Shown piece after piece: positions 28,797-37,551 of a stretch of DNA of 38,111 bases (position 1 is its first letter; the number at the start of each line of letters is the position of its first letter). Where the stretch lies: contig CAIUGU010000208.1 of NCBI GenBank assembly GCA_903898785.1, positions 1 through 38,111 on the forward strand, written 5' to 3'. This DNA is from an uncultured Pseudomonadota bacterium (GTDB lineage Bacteria; Pseudomonadota; Gammaproteobacteria; Steroidobacterales; Steroidobacteraceae). The notes beneath the pieces were generated by a model. It saw only the letters and a program-made list of their open reading frames with translations, ran no database searches and had not been told where the DNA came from. A program made the translations under genes and the position numbers.

Positions 28797-29978
28797 TCAG
28801 CCCACCCTCCCGGGACCCCGTGCGACCGGGTTACCCGGGTGCGGATGCCCGACGGCTGCGCCGGGGTCAGGTGCGGCCGCGTCTTGGGGTTCGCGCGTGC
28901 GGCTCCTCGAAAGAAAGCGTCGAGCGGGCTCTTCGATTCTCGTATACAGCAGGTGCGCGGAGGCGAGGGAGCCTGCAAAGACGAGGGTCATGGCCACACT
29001 CCAGTGAAGTGTGCTGGAAGTCCAGTGAAGGTGCCGCAGCAGGCTCTGGGCAAACAGGATCCACACCCCATGGACGATGTAGAGCGAGTACGAAATGCGG
29101 CCCAGATACTGCGCCGGTGACGACTTCAGGCAGCTGCTGTTGGCGCCGCCGCCAGCTAACACCCAGATGAGGCCGCCGGCGAGGATCGGTGCCACCATTA
29201 GTGCCTTCTGCTCCCCGACCGTGAGCGCGAAATAGTTTCCCAGCGCCAGGGTCAGGACGACCGCCATCCATTGCTCCCGACCGGAATAGCTTGTCTTCGG
29301 GCTCGATGACCAGATCGAGTACAGCAGGACTCCGAGCGAGAACTCGACCGCGATCCTCGGTAGTCCGAAGGCCATCGTGCCGCGCAGGAAGAAGGTTGCG
29401 ACGACGTAGGGCAGGATGCAAAGCAGCACAGCGACGGCCATGAGTTTCGTCAACCGGGTCGGGAGTCTTGTCGCAACGACGGAGACGAGCGGAAACAACA
29501 GGTAAGCAAGCCACTCGGTGCTGACTGACCATGACGGAATGTTCCAGGTTGTCCTGATCGGGAAGGCCCAGCCGTGTAACAGGAGAGCGGATTCCACAAG
29601 CCCTGCGGCATCGCGGCTCCAGGGTCTCGCCACCGGGATGGACAGCAGGTGCAGGAGGCCAACGCCAGCCACCATGATGAGCAGCACGAACAGATGCACC
29701 GGGTAGATGCGTGCGAGTCGCTTCTGCAGGAACGCGAGGTAACTGGAGAAATCGGTCGGCGCCTTGGCGCCTGAGTAATTGAGCGCGATCACGAAGCCGC
29801 TCAGCACGAAGAACAGGTCGACTCCCAGGAAGCCGCCCCCTGCGATCCAGTCAAGGACAAGACCGATGTCAGGATGAGAGCGGCCCGTCTGGTTGCCGAT
29901 ATGGAACAGGAGCACCCAGGTGGCGGCGATCCCCCTGAGGCCGGTCAGTGCGGGGATTCCCGCAGCAGGTTCACGCAT
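28797..29978 (-). CDS. Acyltransferase-3 family membrane protein
   Basis: A 393-residue polytopic protein with about ten membrane helices, of the family that O-acetylates or acylates sugars on lipopolysaccharide, exopolysaccharide, peptidoglycan or glycans. Visible motifs are PALTGLRGIAA at the N-terminus, the helix-1 His in VLLFHIGN (His26), DLFFVLSGFVI and RLARIYPVH. The start ATG 29978 is preferred over GTG 30071 because the family fold begins right after it. The last 30 or so residues are rich in Ala, Pro and Gly, fall after the final helix and are encoded by a palindromic GC-rich patch, so they may be acquired. The substrate is unknown; location between pilA and pilB suggests a pilus or cell-surface glycan. 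Confidence 0.85.
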   Translation of the reverse strand: MREPAAGIPALTGLRGIAATWVLLFHIGNQTGRSHPDIGLVLDWIAGGGFLGVDLFFVLSGFVIALNYSGAKAPTDFSSYLAFLQKRLARIYPVHLFVLLIMVAGVGLLHLLSIPVARPWSRDAAGLVESALLLHGWAFPIRTTWNIPSWSVSTEWLAYLLFPLVSVVATRLPTRLTKLMAVAVLLCILPYVVATFFLRGTMAFGLPRIAVEFSLGVLLYSIWSSSPKTSYSGREQWMAVVLTLALGNYFALTVGEQKALMVAPILAGGLIWVLAGGGANSSCLKSSPAQYLGRISYSLYIVHGVWILFAQSLLRHLHWTSSTLHWSVAMTLVFAGSLASAHLLYTRIEEPARRFLSRSRTREPQDAAAPDPGAAVGHPHPGNPVARGPGRVG

Positions 29979-30089
29979 CTGGAGTTTCGCTCTTGCTACA
30001 AGGAGCCAAGCTTCCGTGCGGACTGTCTCTGTCTGGGGGTTGCAATGGACCTCGTGTTCCAGACATGTCACTAGGCTCTGGATGAAGGG

Positions 30090-32177
30090 CTACGGCAAGG
30101 CAGGCAGTACCGAGGGCATCCTTGTACTCGGGAATCGGTAATTGAGTGCGGCCCACAGCTCGGCGACCTTGGGCTCGTCCTTGGCAACAGCATCGGCATC
30201 GATCCAGCGAGGCTGCGCACCCGGATGCTCGATGTACGCGACAAAATGCCCCGGGGCATCCGGCACTGGCACTGAGGCAAGTACGCGTCCGTCGCGGGAC
30301 GCGGCGTACTGCCGGTTGGCCAGGATCTCTTTGAGGGATTCCTGCCGGATGTAGATCCGGTCCGTCACCGGATTGATGCGATAAAACTCTGCGGCGTCGG
30401 TCAAAGCGCTGGTCGTGATGATCTGGCCGAGCGCCACTCCCGGCGGATTGAACTCCGTTTCGGTGAAGCGGATCCGGTCGCTCCAGTCGACGGCGGTACC
30501 CGAACGATGGGCCTGCAGCAGCGGCAGCAACGACCTTCCATCGAAGGGAGTGGCGCTGCGCATTCCGAGGGCGTCCACCAATGTTGGTGCCAGGTCTTCA
30601 AGGGAAGCAGGAGCATTGATTGTCTGGCCAGGCTGGAGTGTCAACGGGGTCGAGCCAAAGGCGCGTACGGCAAATACCACCTGGTATTGCTGCTCGGCAA
30701 AGATGTGGGTGCCGTGGCCGAAGATCTCCATCGTGTCGTGCTCGGGGATCACGTCGTGGAAGCGCGGGACCCTCAGGTCCGCGAGTTCGCCCAAAGATTC
30801 ACCGTGGTCGGACAGCACGACGACGATGGCATTGTCGAGCGCGCCCTTGCGGCGCAGGACATCGACGACGTCTTTGAACTGCGTGTCCAGGCGTTGGATG
30901 GCCTGCTCGTACATGGGCTTGGTATCGAGCGTCTGGCTTGCTTCAAGGATCTGCTTCGCCGATGCCCACGAATACGGCCAGTGCGCCAGCGTCATATGGA
31001 CCGCCAGGAACGTCGGCTGCGTGAAATCCAGCTCACGGTCGAGCCTGTCCACGAAGGTATCCGGGTCGTACGTGATGCTTGCAGCACGATTGCCGTGCGC
31101 GTACGGGAACAGGTAGCCACCCAGTCGCGTATTGACCAGCAGGTTCGACAAGGGCGAGTCGGCAAAGAACCCGAGCATGAAATCGGCGGCGCCGATGGGC
31201 GGCGAGATCATCTCGTCAAAGCCGTAAGACGTGTCCAGGTTGGAGAAGCGTACTTCGTCGATGGCGTAGACGGTCTTGTAGCCGCCCTCGCGCAGGATTT
31301 CCGGCAGGGTGTCGCCCTCCTGGATCAGTTCGCGCGGAAAGAGGTTGATCACGGCGCCTGTCGTGTGTGGATTGCGACCCGAGAGGATCGACACCCAGGA
31401 CGGGAACGTGCGGGCCAGCGGGGTCACCGTGTCACTGAATACAGTCGAACTCGCGAGGAATTCATGGATCGACGGTGTCATCGTCCTGGCCCGGTCGCCG
31501 AGCGCAATATCGGTCCGCAAGGAGTCGAGGCCGATCAGGATCACATGAGGCTTCTTGCCGGAGGAGGCGGCGTAGGTGCCCTTTGCTTCAGGCGTAAACG
31601 AGACCAGGGCGACGGAGGCAACGGCCATGCAGAGAATCAGCGCTGTCCTCGTCTGGTTCGCAAACAGCCAGCGATGGACGGAGTTCAGCGTGAAGGCACG
31701 CACGAGCGTCAGCATCACCGCACCGCCCAATACAGCGGTGACCACGACCAGCGGCGTCACGCCGTTCCAGTCGGTGCCTGCCAGCGCGGCATAGGGCGAG
31801 CCCATCGACGAAGAGGGGTACCAGCTCGCGTTCGCGACCAGGATCCAGAAGGTGGCCAGAATGAACCAGAGGATCATCCAGATACGAGTGGAGTTCTTGC
31901 TGTCGGGCCAGGCGCGCCGGGACAGATGCGCGAGGCCGAGACAGAGCAGCCCGAACGAACCGTAGGTAAGCACAAGAGCACCCACGAAGGACGCGAGATT
32001 GCCGGCGAGGGCCGTGCCCCAGATGGGCTGCGACATCACCGTGCGGATGATCTTGCCGTCGAAGGCGGCAGAGTTGGAATCGCCGAGGATCCGGAGATAA
32101 GACAGGAGCAGCAACATGACGCCGAGTGCCGTGGCGAGGGCAATGTCGGCGCAATTCTTTTTCATGTCCTGGCGCAT
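30090..32177 (-). CDS. Membrane phosphotransferase/sulfatase-like protein (alkaline phosphatase superfamily)
   Basis: A 695-residue protein with about five membrane helices (near 10-29, 60-85, 100-118, 140-162 and 177-195), then a large periplasmic sulfatase-fold domain starting at PHVILIGLDSLRTD. The metal and catalytic set appears to be Asp218, Thr257 in RTFPSW, Asp457/His458 in LSDHGES, and His488 in GHGTH. The Cys/Ser-x-Pro-x-Arg signature of true sulfatases is absent. Thr nucleophile plus five helices is the plan of EptA, PptA and LtaS phosphoform transferases. ATG 32177 is preferred over TTG 32186. Neisseria PptA modifies pilin, so a pilin or envelope substrate is plausible here, but this is inference. 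Confidence 0.8.
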   Translation of the reverse strand: MRQDMKKNCADIALATALGVMLLLLSYLRILGDSNSAAFDGKIIRTVMSQPIWGTALAGNLASFVGALVLTYGSFGLLCLGLAHLSRRAWPDSKNSTRIWMILWFILATFWILVANASWYPSSSMGSPYAALAGTDWNGVTPLVVVTAVLGGAVMLTLVRAFTLNSVHRWLFANQTRTALILCMAVASVALVSFTPEAKGTYAASSGKKPHVILIGLDSLRTDIALGDRARTMTPSIHEFLASSTVFSDTVTPLARTFPSWVSILSGRNPHTTGAVINLFPRELIQEGDTLPEILREGGYKTVYAIDEVRFSNLDTSYGFDEMISPPIGAADFMLGFFADSPLSNLLVNTRLGGYLFPYAHGNRAASITYDPDTFVDRLDRELDFTQPTFLAVHMTLAHWPYSWASAKQILEASQTLDTKPMYEQAIQRLDTQFKDVVDVLRRKGALDNAIVVVLSDHGESLGELADLRVPRFHDVIPEHDTMEIFGHGTHIFAEQQYQVVFAVRAFGSTPLTLQPGQTINAPASLEDLAPTLVDALGMRSATPFDGRSLLPLLQAHRSGTAVDWSDRIRFTETEFNPPGVALGQIITTSALTDAAEFYRINPVTDRIYIRQESLKEILANRQYAASRDGRVLASVPVPDAPGHFVAYIEHPGAQPRWIDADAVAKDEPKVAELWAALNYRFPSTRMPSVLPALP

Positions 32178-32404
32178 GGCGTTCAACGGGCAGTAAGGCG
32201 GTTCAGTGTCTTCGTGGCTGCGAACATCGCGGTAGATATATAGCCCGTACCCAGATCTCTGAATGTGCTTGAGTTTGTATGTTCAGTGAGTGCCCGCCTG
32301 CATGCGTTCGCACTGCGGACCCTCAAAAGAAGACCCCTCCGCGAGGGAGGGGTCTTGCTCGTTCCTGATGCGCCTACAGAGTGGCCCCTGTCAGGCTTGT
32401 CGGA
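32178..32404 (-). promoter_or_regulatory. Spacer between pilA and the phosphotransferase gene
   Basis: About 227 bases. It contains the pilA terminator (32330-32356) and, nearer the downstream gene, an AT-rich TATATA at 32242-32237 on the reverse strand. This could be a -10 box for the phosphotransferase gene, although the only -35-like TTCAGA is at a short 15-base spacing. The arrangement suggests a separate promoter for the two non-pilus genes. Confidence 0.35.
32330..32356 (-). terminator. Rho-independent terminator after pilA
   Basis: AAGACCCCTCC (32330-32340) and GGAGGGGTCTT (32346-32356) form a perfect 11-bp stem with a five-base loop. On the reverse strand it is followed by CTTTTGAGG, a U-rich tail. 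It lies about 50 bases after the pilA stop, so pilA is likely made as a short, separate mRNA, as expected for a major pilin. Confidence 0.88.
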
Positions 32405-32893
32405 TTACGATGCGCGGCAAGCAGACGGCAGGTACTTCGGCAGCACCGTCGTCGCGTTCGCCGAGGCGCCAACCAACGGGTCGCTGCCCAGCACGTTCGC
32501 CATGCCGCAAGTCCAGATCACGTCGCCGTTGCCATTGAGCGTCGGGCGAAGGCTCAGCACGTTCGCGCCAGGAGCCAGCGCGGTCGCGTTCGCCTGGTTG
32601 CCGTAACTGATGTTGATCGTGCCAGTGCTGATTGCAACGCCAGTCACATACTTGCCCGACTTCGTGCCAGTGATGCCGACTGCCAAGTTATTGACCGGCC
32701 AAGCGCCCGTCTGCGCGAACGTTTCAGCAACAGCGGCCTTCAGGTCGCTCGAGAGGTTCAGGCCTTCCGTGACCTGGGCGCGGACCGTGTAGTCCTGGTA
32801 CGCGGGAATGGCGATGGCCGCCAGGATGCCGATGATCGCGACGACGATCATCAATTCGATCAGGGTGAAACCCTTCTGGGCCTGCTTCAGCAT
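32405..32893 (-). CDS. pilA: Type IV major pilin PilA
   Basis: A 162-residue prepilin. The leader MLKQAQKG is cut by PilD after Gly8 to give [20 protein letters not shown], with Glu5 of the mature chain present. This is the classic type IVa N-terminal helix. The head domain is rich in small residues, and a disulfide loop is formed by the two cysteines in WTCGMAN and PSACRAS. The protein ends in Ser, the residue glycosylated by TfpO in some Pseudomonas pilins, though no TfpO is seen here. Shine-Dalgarno AGGAG lies seven bases before the ATG. Transcription is likely sigma-54 dependent and PilR-activated. Confidence 0.97.
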   Translation of the reverse strand: MLKQAQKGFTLIELMIVVAIIGILAAIAIPAYQDYTVRAQVTEGLNLSSDLKAAVAETFAQTGAWPVNNLAVGITGTKSGKYVTGVAISTGTINISYGNQANATALAPGANVLSLRPTLNGNGDVIWTCGMANVLGSDPLVGASANATTVLPKYLPSACRAS

Positions 32894-33201
32894 TTGAATC
32901 TCCTAAACAACTAATGGAATCGGAAACCGACGGCGACATTCGCCTGACCTAGGCTTAAGCAAGCGGCGTGCCACAAGTTCCCTGAATCCCTAAGGCATTG
33001 ATTGAAGATAAGAATGGACCAACGGGGGTGGGCGCAGCGAGGAGTCAGGAAAACCCTTAAGTGCCGCAAATTGCCCGGATGTGACACGAATTGTCACTTT
33101 GCGCCGGCGAATCGCGACGTGCGCGTTTGCCGTCAGCGGAGGGGTGCTGCGCCCCTGAACCCATGTCGGCCGGAGTATCAGAAATCTGAAGGCGGGGGGG
33201 G
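32894..33201 (-). promoter_or_regulatory. pilA upstream region between pilR and pilA
   Basis: A 308-base intergenic region. It holds the sigma-54 promoter of pilA (32958-32973) and, about 108 bases further upstream, a perfect inverted repeat GTGACA-N5-TGTCAC (33081-33097) that is a candidate PilR enhancer site. An AGGGG/CCCCT hairpin (33140-33156) may end the pilR message. No ORF with support was found. Confidence 0.6.
32958..32973 (-). promoter_or_regulatory. Sigma-54 (-24/-12) promoter of pilA
   Basis: On the reverse strand the site reads TGGCACGCCGCTTGCT, matching the RpoN consensus TGGCACG-N4-TTGCW at every position. The start point would be near 32947, leaving a leader of about 55 bases. 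PilR, encoded next door, is the expected activator. Confidence 0.92.
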
Positions 33202-34545
33202 CTACTCCAGCCCCAGCTTCTTGATGCGGTACCGCAGCGACCGGAAGCTCATGCCGAGCAATGCAGCGGCCTTCGTCTTGTTGTAACGCGTCTGTTCCAG
33301 CGCCCGCACGATCGCATCCCGCTCTATGTCTTCCAGCGCATCGCCCAAGGGTTCGCCGGCGGCAACGGTACCGGTCGCGGGCTTCTCCAGCGCCCCCGCC
33401 GCAGGCCTCAGTTGCAGGTCCGACACATCAATGTTGGTGCCCGCACACAGCGTCGCAGCCCGCTCCAGCACGTTTTCCAGCTCGCGGACGTTGCCAGGAA
33501 AGGGGTAGTCGCACAGGGCCTTCAGTGCCGCATTGGTCAATGCAGGCGAGGGCAACCCCGTTTCCTTGCCCAGCTTGAGCAGGATGGAGTCGACCAGTTC
33601 AGGCACATCCTCCAGCCGTTCGCGCAGGGGCGGCACGCGGATCTCGATGACGTTGACGCGATAGAACAGGTCCTCGCGAAAGCGGCCTGCCGCCACTTCC
33701 GCTGCGAGCGGCTTGTGCGTAGCGCTCAGTATCCGCGCATCGATCGGGGATTCCCTGGCTTCGCCCACCGGCCTGACGGTCTTCTCCTGGATGACCCGCA
33801 GCAGCTTGACCTGCATGTGCAGCGGAAGATCTGCGATTTCATCGAGGAACAGCGTACCGCCCTCGGCATTCTGGATCAGACCGCGCTTGTCGCTGACGGC
33901 GCCCGTGAAGCTGCCCTTCTTGTGGCCGAACAACTCGCTTTCCATGAGTTCGGTCGGGATGGCGCCGCAGTTCACCGGGACGAACGGCCCTTCGCGCCGC
34001 GCGCCGGCTGCATGGATCAGTTGGGCAACGAGTTCCTTGCCTGTGCCGGATTCGCCGAAGATGTGGACAGGCGCCTGGCTGCGCGCGACTTTCTCGATCA
34101 TCTCGCGCAGGTGCGCCATGGCCTTGGAAGACCCCAGCAACCGGATCCGCGGCGGGCCGCCCGGGCTTTCGGTCGAGTCCGTGAGCTTGAGTGTTGCCGT
34201 GATCAGCTTGCGCAGCGCTGCGAGGTCGAGCGGCTTCGAGATGAAGTCGAACGCGCCCAGCTTCAATGCCTTCACGGCGGATTCCACGTTGCCGTGCGCA
34301 GTGATGACCGCGATCGGCAATTGCGGCCGGTTGGTCTGCACCCATTCCACCAGGCTGAGGCCATCCCCGTCCGGCAGCTTCATGTCGGTCAGGCAGAGGT
34401 CGAACTGCCCGGCGCGCAGCGAACTGCGGGCCGTGGTGAGGTCGGGTACCGCAACGACCTCGATGTTCATCCGCTCGAGGGTGATGCCGAGCAGTTCGCG
34501 GATATCAGGTTCGTCGTCGACGACGAGCGCTCGCGGACTTCCCAT
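33202..34545 (-). CDS. pilR: Sigma-54 response regulator PilR
   Basis: A 447-residue NtrC-family activator. The receiver domain (1-120) has Asp10, Asp11, phospho-acceptor Asp54 and Lys104. The AAA+ domain carries Walker A GESGTGKE, the sigma-54 contact loop GSFTGA (Ser in place of the common Ala), and a Walker B region FLDEIADL. The C-terminal Fis-type helix-turn-helix ends NKTKAAALLGMSFRSLRYRIKKLGLE. It starts five bases after pilS and is surely cotranscribed with it. It should activate the adjacent sigma-54 pilA promoter. Confidence 0.96.
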   Translation of the reverse strand: MGSPRALVVDDEPDIRELLGITLERMNIEVVAVPDLTTARSSLRAGQFDLCLTDMKLPDGDGLSLVEWVQTNRPQLPIAVITAHGNVESAVKALKLGAFDFISKPLDLAALRKLITATLKLTDSTESPGGPPRIRLLGSSKAMAHLREMIEKVARSQAPVHIFGESGTGKELVAQLIHAAGARREGPFVPVNCGAIPTELMESELFGHKKGSFTGAVSDKRGLIQNAEGGTLFLDEIADLPLHMQVKLLRVIQEKTVRPVGEARESPIDARILSATHKPLAAEVAAGRFREDLFYRVNVIEIRVPPLRERLEDVPELVDSILLKLGKETGLPSPALTNAALKALCDYPFPGNVRELENVLERAATLCAGTNIDVSDLQLRPAAGALEKPATGTVAAGEPLGDALEDIERDAIVRALEQTRYNKTKAAALLGMSFRSLRYRIKKLGLE

Positions 34546-34550
34546 GTCTT

Positions 34551-36176
34551 CTATAGTTCCCAGCGCTGCGGATCTGCAAACACGATGCGGAAAATACTAC
34601 CACCACCCTGCCGAGGCTCGTAGAAAAGTACGGCGCGATTGCATTGCGCGAGTTCGCGGGCGATGAACAGGCCGAGCCCCGTGCCGCCCGGCCCCGCCGT
34701 GAAGAACGGTTCGAAGATCTGCTCCGCATGGGCTACATCGATCCCCGGGCCTCGGTCGGCGACCTCGAGATACGGACGCTGGTTCGGCTGGATGCGACCA
34801 ATGCTTATGTCGATCGAGATGTGCCCCTCGGCGGATCGTCCGTACTTGCAGGCGTTTTCGCACAGGTTCCAGAGCAGCTGGTGCAGGTGGGACGGATCGA
34901 CGCGGATCTCCAGGTCCTGCTCGGTCGGCGAGAAACGCAATTGCTCCGCTGTGATCTGGAGCGTCTGCCGGAACTCCGCCAGGAAGTCGCTGAGCCAGCC
35001 GGCCAGCTCGATCCGTTCCTGCCGTGTGGAGTCCCTGCGCGAGAGCTGCAGGACGTTTTCCACGATCGTGCTGACCCGCGTGCCATTGGTGTGGATGATG
35101 TCGATCAGTCGCTGGTCCTGGGGGTTGATCGACGCGGACTCCCGGAGCAGTTGCGCCGCGTGGCTCATGGCGCCGACGGGATTGCGGATTTCGTGCGCAA
35201 TGCTGGCGCTCAGGCGGCCGAGCGCAGCGAGTTTCGTCTGCTGCACCCGTTCTGCAATCAGCGTGGTGTCCTCGAGGAAGATCAGCGTCGGGCCGCGGTT
35301 CTCGGTTTCGAGCGAGACGAAGTGCGGCACGATCAGGGCGGTTCCCTGCGCCGACAACATGGACAGCGTGTTCGACTCCCAGTCGTACGTTTTGCGACGC
35401 CAGGTATCGAGCAGATACAACAGCTTGGGCGCCACTTCGCCCAGCAGCGTCCCGGGTTTGACCGTGCTGCCCTTGAGCAGCTGCTCGGCCGAGCTGTTGA
35501 TCAGCCGGATGCGATCTTCGGCATCCACCACGAGGATGCTTTCCCGAAGGTGCTGGACGATGAACTCGTTCAGCTCGGAGAGGTCCGCCAGGTCGACATC
35601 CTTCTGGCGGATCAGCGCTTCGCTCTCCCGCAGGCGCCTTGCCACGGGATACGCGCCCAGGGCCAGCATGAAAGCGATCGCACCCACGATGCCGGCGGGG
35701 GCCAGGTCGCTCCAGTCCCCATGCCCTTCCAGGATCGAGAATCCCTGCTGAGTCAACAGGCCGAGTGTGGCCAGCGCTGCGAACATCAGGGCCTGCCGCG
35801 GCGCGACAATCAGGCTTCCGGCACCGACGGGAAGGATCAACAGGACCGCAAGGCCGCTGATGAGGCCGCCGCTCGCGTAGGTCAGCATATTGATCGCGAA
35901 CAGGTCCGCGATGACATGGAGGAGGACCTGCACGGAGGCATCCGGCCACCGTCGTCTGAGGCTCGAGATGCAGACCACCGCGAACAGGAAGTAGGCAGTC
36001 AGCACCCCTACGAAGAGGGCAGGGTAAACCTGTCCCACCGGGCGAGGTACGACCAACGCAAACAGCCCGGCCAGGACAATGGGGACCAGCAGGCGGAACA
36101 GGTTGAGGAGCGCAAGAATGCGCCACGCCAGGTCGGTCGCCGCGCTTTTCGGCGTGTCAGGTGCGGGTGAACTCAT
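34551..36176 (-). CDS. pilS: Sensor histidine kinase PilS
   Basis: A 541-residue kinase with about six N-terminal membrane helices (roughly residues 19-180), a PAS domain (about 195-305), a HisKA domain with phospho-acceptor His328 in AHEIRNP, and an HATPase domain with the N box NLCENACKYG, G1 DRGPGID and G2 GTGLGLFIA. The six-helix sensor is the PilS plan, in which the kinase senses PilA in the membrane. Start ATG 36176 is preferred over TTG 36188. It is transcribed away from sucC. Confidence 0.95.
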   Translation of the reverse strand: MSSPAPDTPKSAATDLAWRILALLNLFRLLVPIVLAGLFALVVPRPVGQVYPALFVGVLTAYFLFAVVCISSLRRRWPDASVQVLLHVIADLFAINMLTYASGGLISGLAVLLILPVGAGSLIVAPRQALMFAALATLGLLTQQGFSILEGHGDWSDLAPAGIVGAIAFMLALGAYPVARRLRESEALIRQKDVDLADLSELNEFIVQHLRESILVVDAEDRIRLINSSAEQLLKGSTVKPGTLLGEVAPKLLYLLDTWRRKTYDWESNTLSMLSAQGTALIVPHFVSLETENRGPTLIFLEDTTLIAERVQQTKLAALGRLSASIAHEIRNPVGAMSHAAQLLRESASINPQDQRLIDIIHTNGTRVSTIVENVLQLSRRDSTRQERIELAGWLSDFLAEFRQTLQITAEQLRFSPTEQDLEIRVDPSHLHQLLWNLCENACKYGRSAEGHISIDISIGRIQPNQRPYLEVADRGPGIDVAHAEQIFEPFFTAGPGGTGLGLFIARELAQCNRAVLFYEPRQGGGSIFRIVFADPQRWEL

Positions 36177-36227
36177 GATGATGGCCAAACCCTAGCACAC
36201 CGATCGACGCCATTCGCGCCACGCTCT

Positions 36228-36255
36228 TTGCATTTCCGGCCATTTGCTACAGAAT
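36228..36255 (+). promoter_or_regulatory. Candidate sigma-70 promoter of sucCD
   Basis: TTGCAT (36228-36233) and CAGAAT (36250-36255) are spaced by 16 bases and each match four of six consensus positions. The start would be near 36262, giving a leader of about 80 bases before sucC. It lies in the divergent pilS-sucC spacer (36177-36343). Confidence 0.45.
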
Positions 36256-36343
36256 ACGCGCCCTTGAGCGCGCCAGACCGCGGCGCAGCATCACAGAATT
36301 AAAGTGCCTCTCCACTCTCCCTAAGAACCGGAAAGACCCGCCG

Positions 36344-37516
36344 ATGAACTTGCACGAATATCAATCCAAGCAACTCTTTGCGCGATATGGAATTCCGGTC
36401 CCGACCGGTTACGTCGCGTCGACCCCGGCCGAAGCAGCCGATGCTGCTCGCCGGATTGGTGGCGCGAAGTGGGTCGTCAAGGCCCAGGTCCACGCGGGTG
36501 GTCGCGGCAAGGCTGGCGGCGTCAAGCTCGTCGACAGCCCCGAGGCGGCTGCCGAAGCAGCGGCGAAGATGTTCGGTCGTCGTCTTCACACCCACCAGAC
36601 GGGTCCGGAAGGCCTGCCCATCCACCAGGTGTTCGTCGAGTCCGGCTCGAAGATCGCGCGTGAACTGTACGTCAGCCTCGTGCTGAACCGGGACAAGGGC
36701 CACATCGCCTTCATCGTGTCTCCTGCCGGCGGCATGGATATCGAAGAAGTCGCCGACAAGACACCCGAGAAGCTGATTCGCGTGAACGTGCATCCGGCCA
36801 CGGGCCTCGAGCCCTACCAGTGCCGCGTCATGGCATTTGCGCTTGGACTCTCTGGCGCCCAGATCGACGAGTTCTCGAAGATCGCCCAGGCGCTCTACAA
36901 GCTCTATCTCGAACAGGATGCGAGCCTGCTTGAAATCAACCCGCTGATCGTCACGGGCGAAGGCAAGCTGGTTGCGCTCGATGCCAAGATCAACATCGAG
37001 GACAACGCGCTGTTCCGCCAGAAGGAACTTGCAGGCTGGCGCGATGAAACGCAGGAAGACGCCACGGAGCGCGCTGCGGCCAAGCACGAACTCAATTACG
37101 TCTCGCTCGATGGCGACATCGCCTGCATGGTGAACGGCGCCGGTCTCGCGATGGCGACGATGGACCTCGTGCAGCTGCACGGCGGCAAGCCAGCCAACTT
37201 CCTGGACGTGGGCGGCGGCGCAACCAAGGAGCGCGTCACCGAGGCGTTCAACCTGATCCTGTCGAACCAGAAGGTCCGCGCGATCCTCGTGAACATCTTC
37301 GGCGGCATCGTCCGCTGCGACATGATCGCCGAGGGCATCATCGCGGCCGTGAAGGATGTCGGCGTCAACGTTCCGGTGGTCGTGCGCATCGAAGGCACCA
37401 ATGCCGACGCCGGGCGCAAGATCCTGGCCGACAGCGGCCTTGCGATCATCGCGGCCAAGGACCTGACGGACGCTGCCAAGAAAGTCGTTGCCGCGGCCAA
37501 GCCGGTCGGCAAGTGA
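36344..37516 (+). CDS. sucC: Succinyl-CoA synthetase beta subunit SucC
   Basis: A 390-residue ATP-grasp protein that, with SucD, converts succinyl-CoA to succinate with nucleoside triphosphate formation in the TCA cycle. [19 protein letters not shown] begins the family fold. [15 protein letters not shown] (about 46-60) is the nucleotide-binding region, and [20 protein letters not shown] (about 197-216) is the ligase signature. The C-terminal CoA-ligase half contains [18 protein letters not shown] Shine-Dalgarno precedes the ATG. sucD follows after 35 bases. Confidence 0.98.
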   Translation: MNLHEYQSKQLFARYGIPVPTGYVASTPAEAADAARRIGGAKWVVKAQVHAGGRGKAGGVKLVDSPEAAAEAAAKMFGRRLHTHQTGPEGLPIHQVFVESGSKIARELYVSLVLNRDKGHIAFIVSPAGGMDIEEVADKTPEKLIRVNVHPATGLEPYQCRVMAFALGLSGAQIDEFSKIAQALYKLYLEQDASLLEINPLIVTGEGKLVALDAKINIEDNALFRQKELAGWRDETQEDATERAAAKHELNYVSLDGDIACMVNGAGLAMATMDLVQLHGGKPANFLDVGGGATKERVTEAFNLILSNQKVRAILVNIFGGIVRCDMIAEGIIAAVKDVGVNVPVVVRIEGTNADAGRKILADSGLAIIAAKDLTDAAKKVVAAAKPVGK

Positions 37517-37551
37517 TCACCCTTTAAAGACACAGAGCCTGAATTCCTCCT

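Noticed and set aside
28700-28978. Frame of 92 codons on the reverse strand after the acyltransferase helices
   Set aside because: It overlaps the acyltransferase end in another frame and is made mostly of the palindromic GC-rich patch. It is likely repeat-derived noise.
30507-32243. Open frame of 578 codons on the forward strand over the phosphotransferase gene
   Set aside because: It is a complementary shadow of a gene with clear membrane helices and active-site motifs; its own product is a charged, repeat-like string with no fold.
33002-33286. Frame of 94 codons on the forward strand in the pilA-pilR spacer
   Set aside because: It covers the candidate PilR site and runs into the end of pilR on the other strand; the product has no recognisable features.
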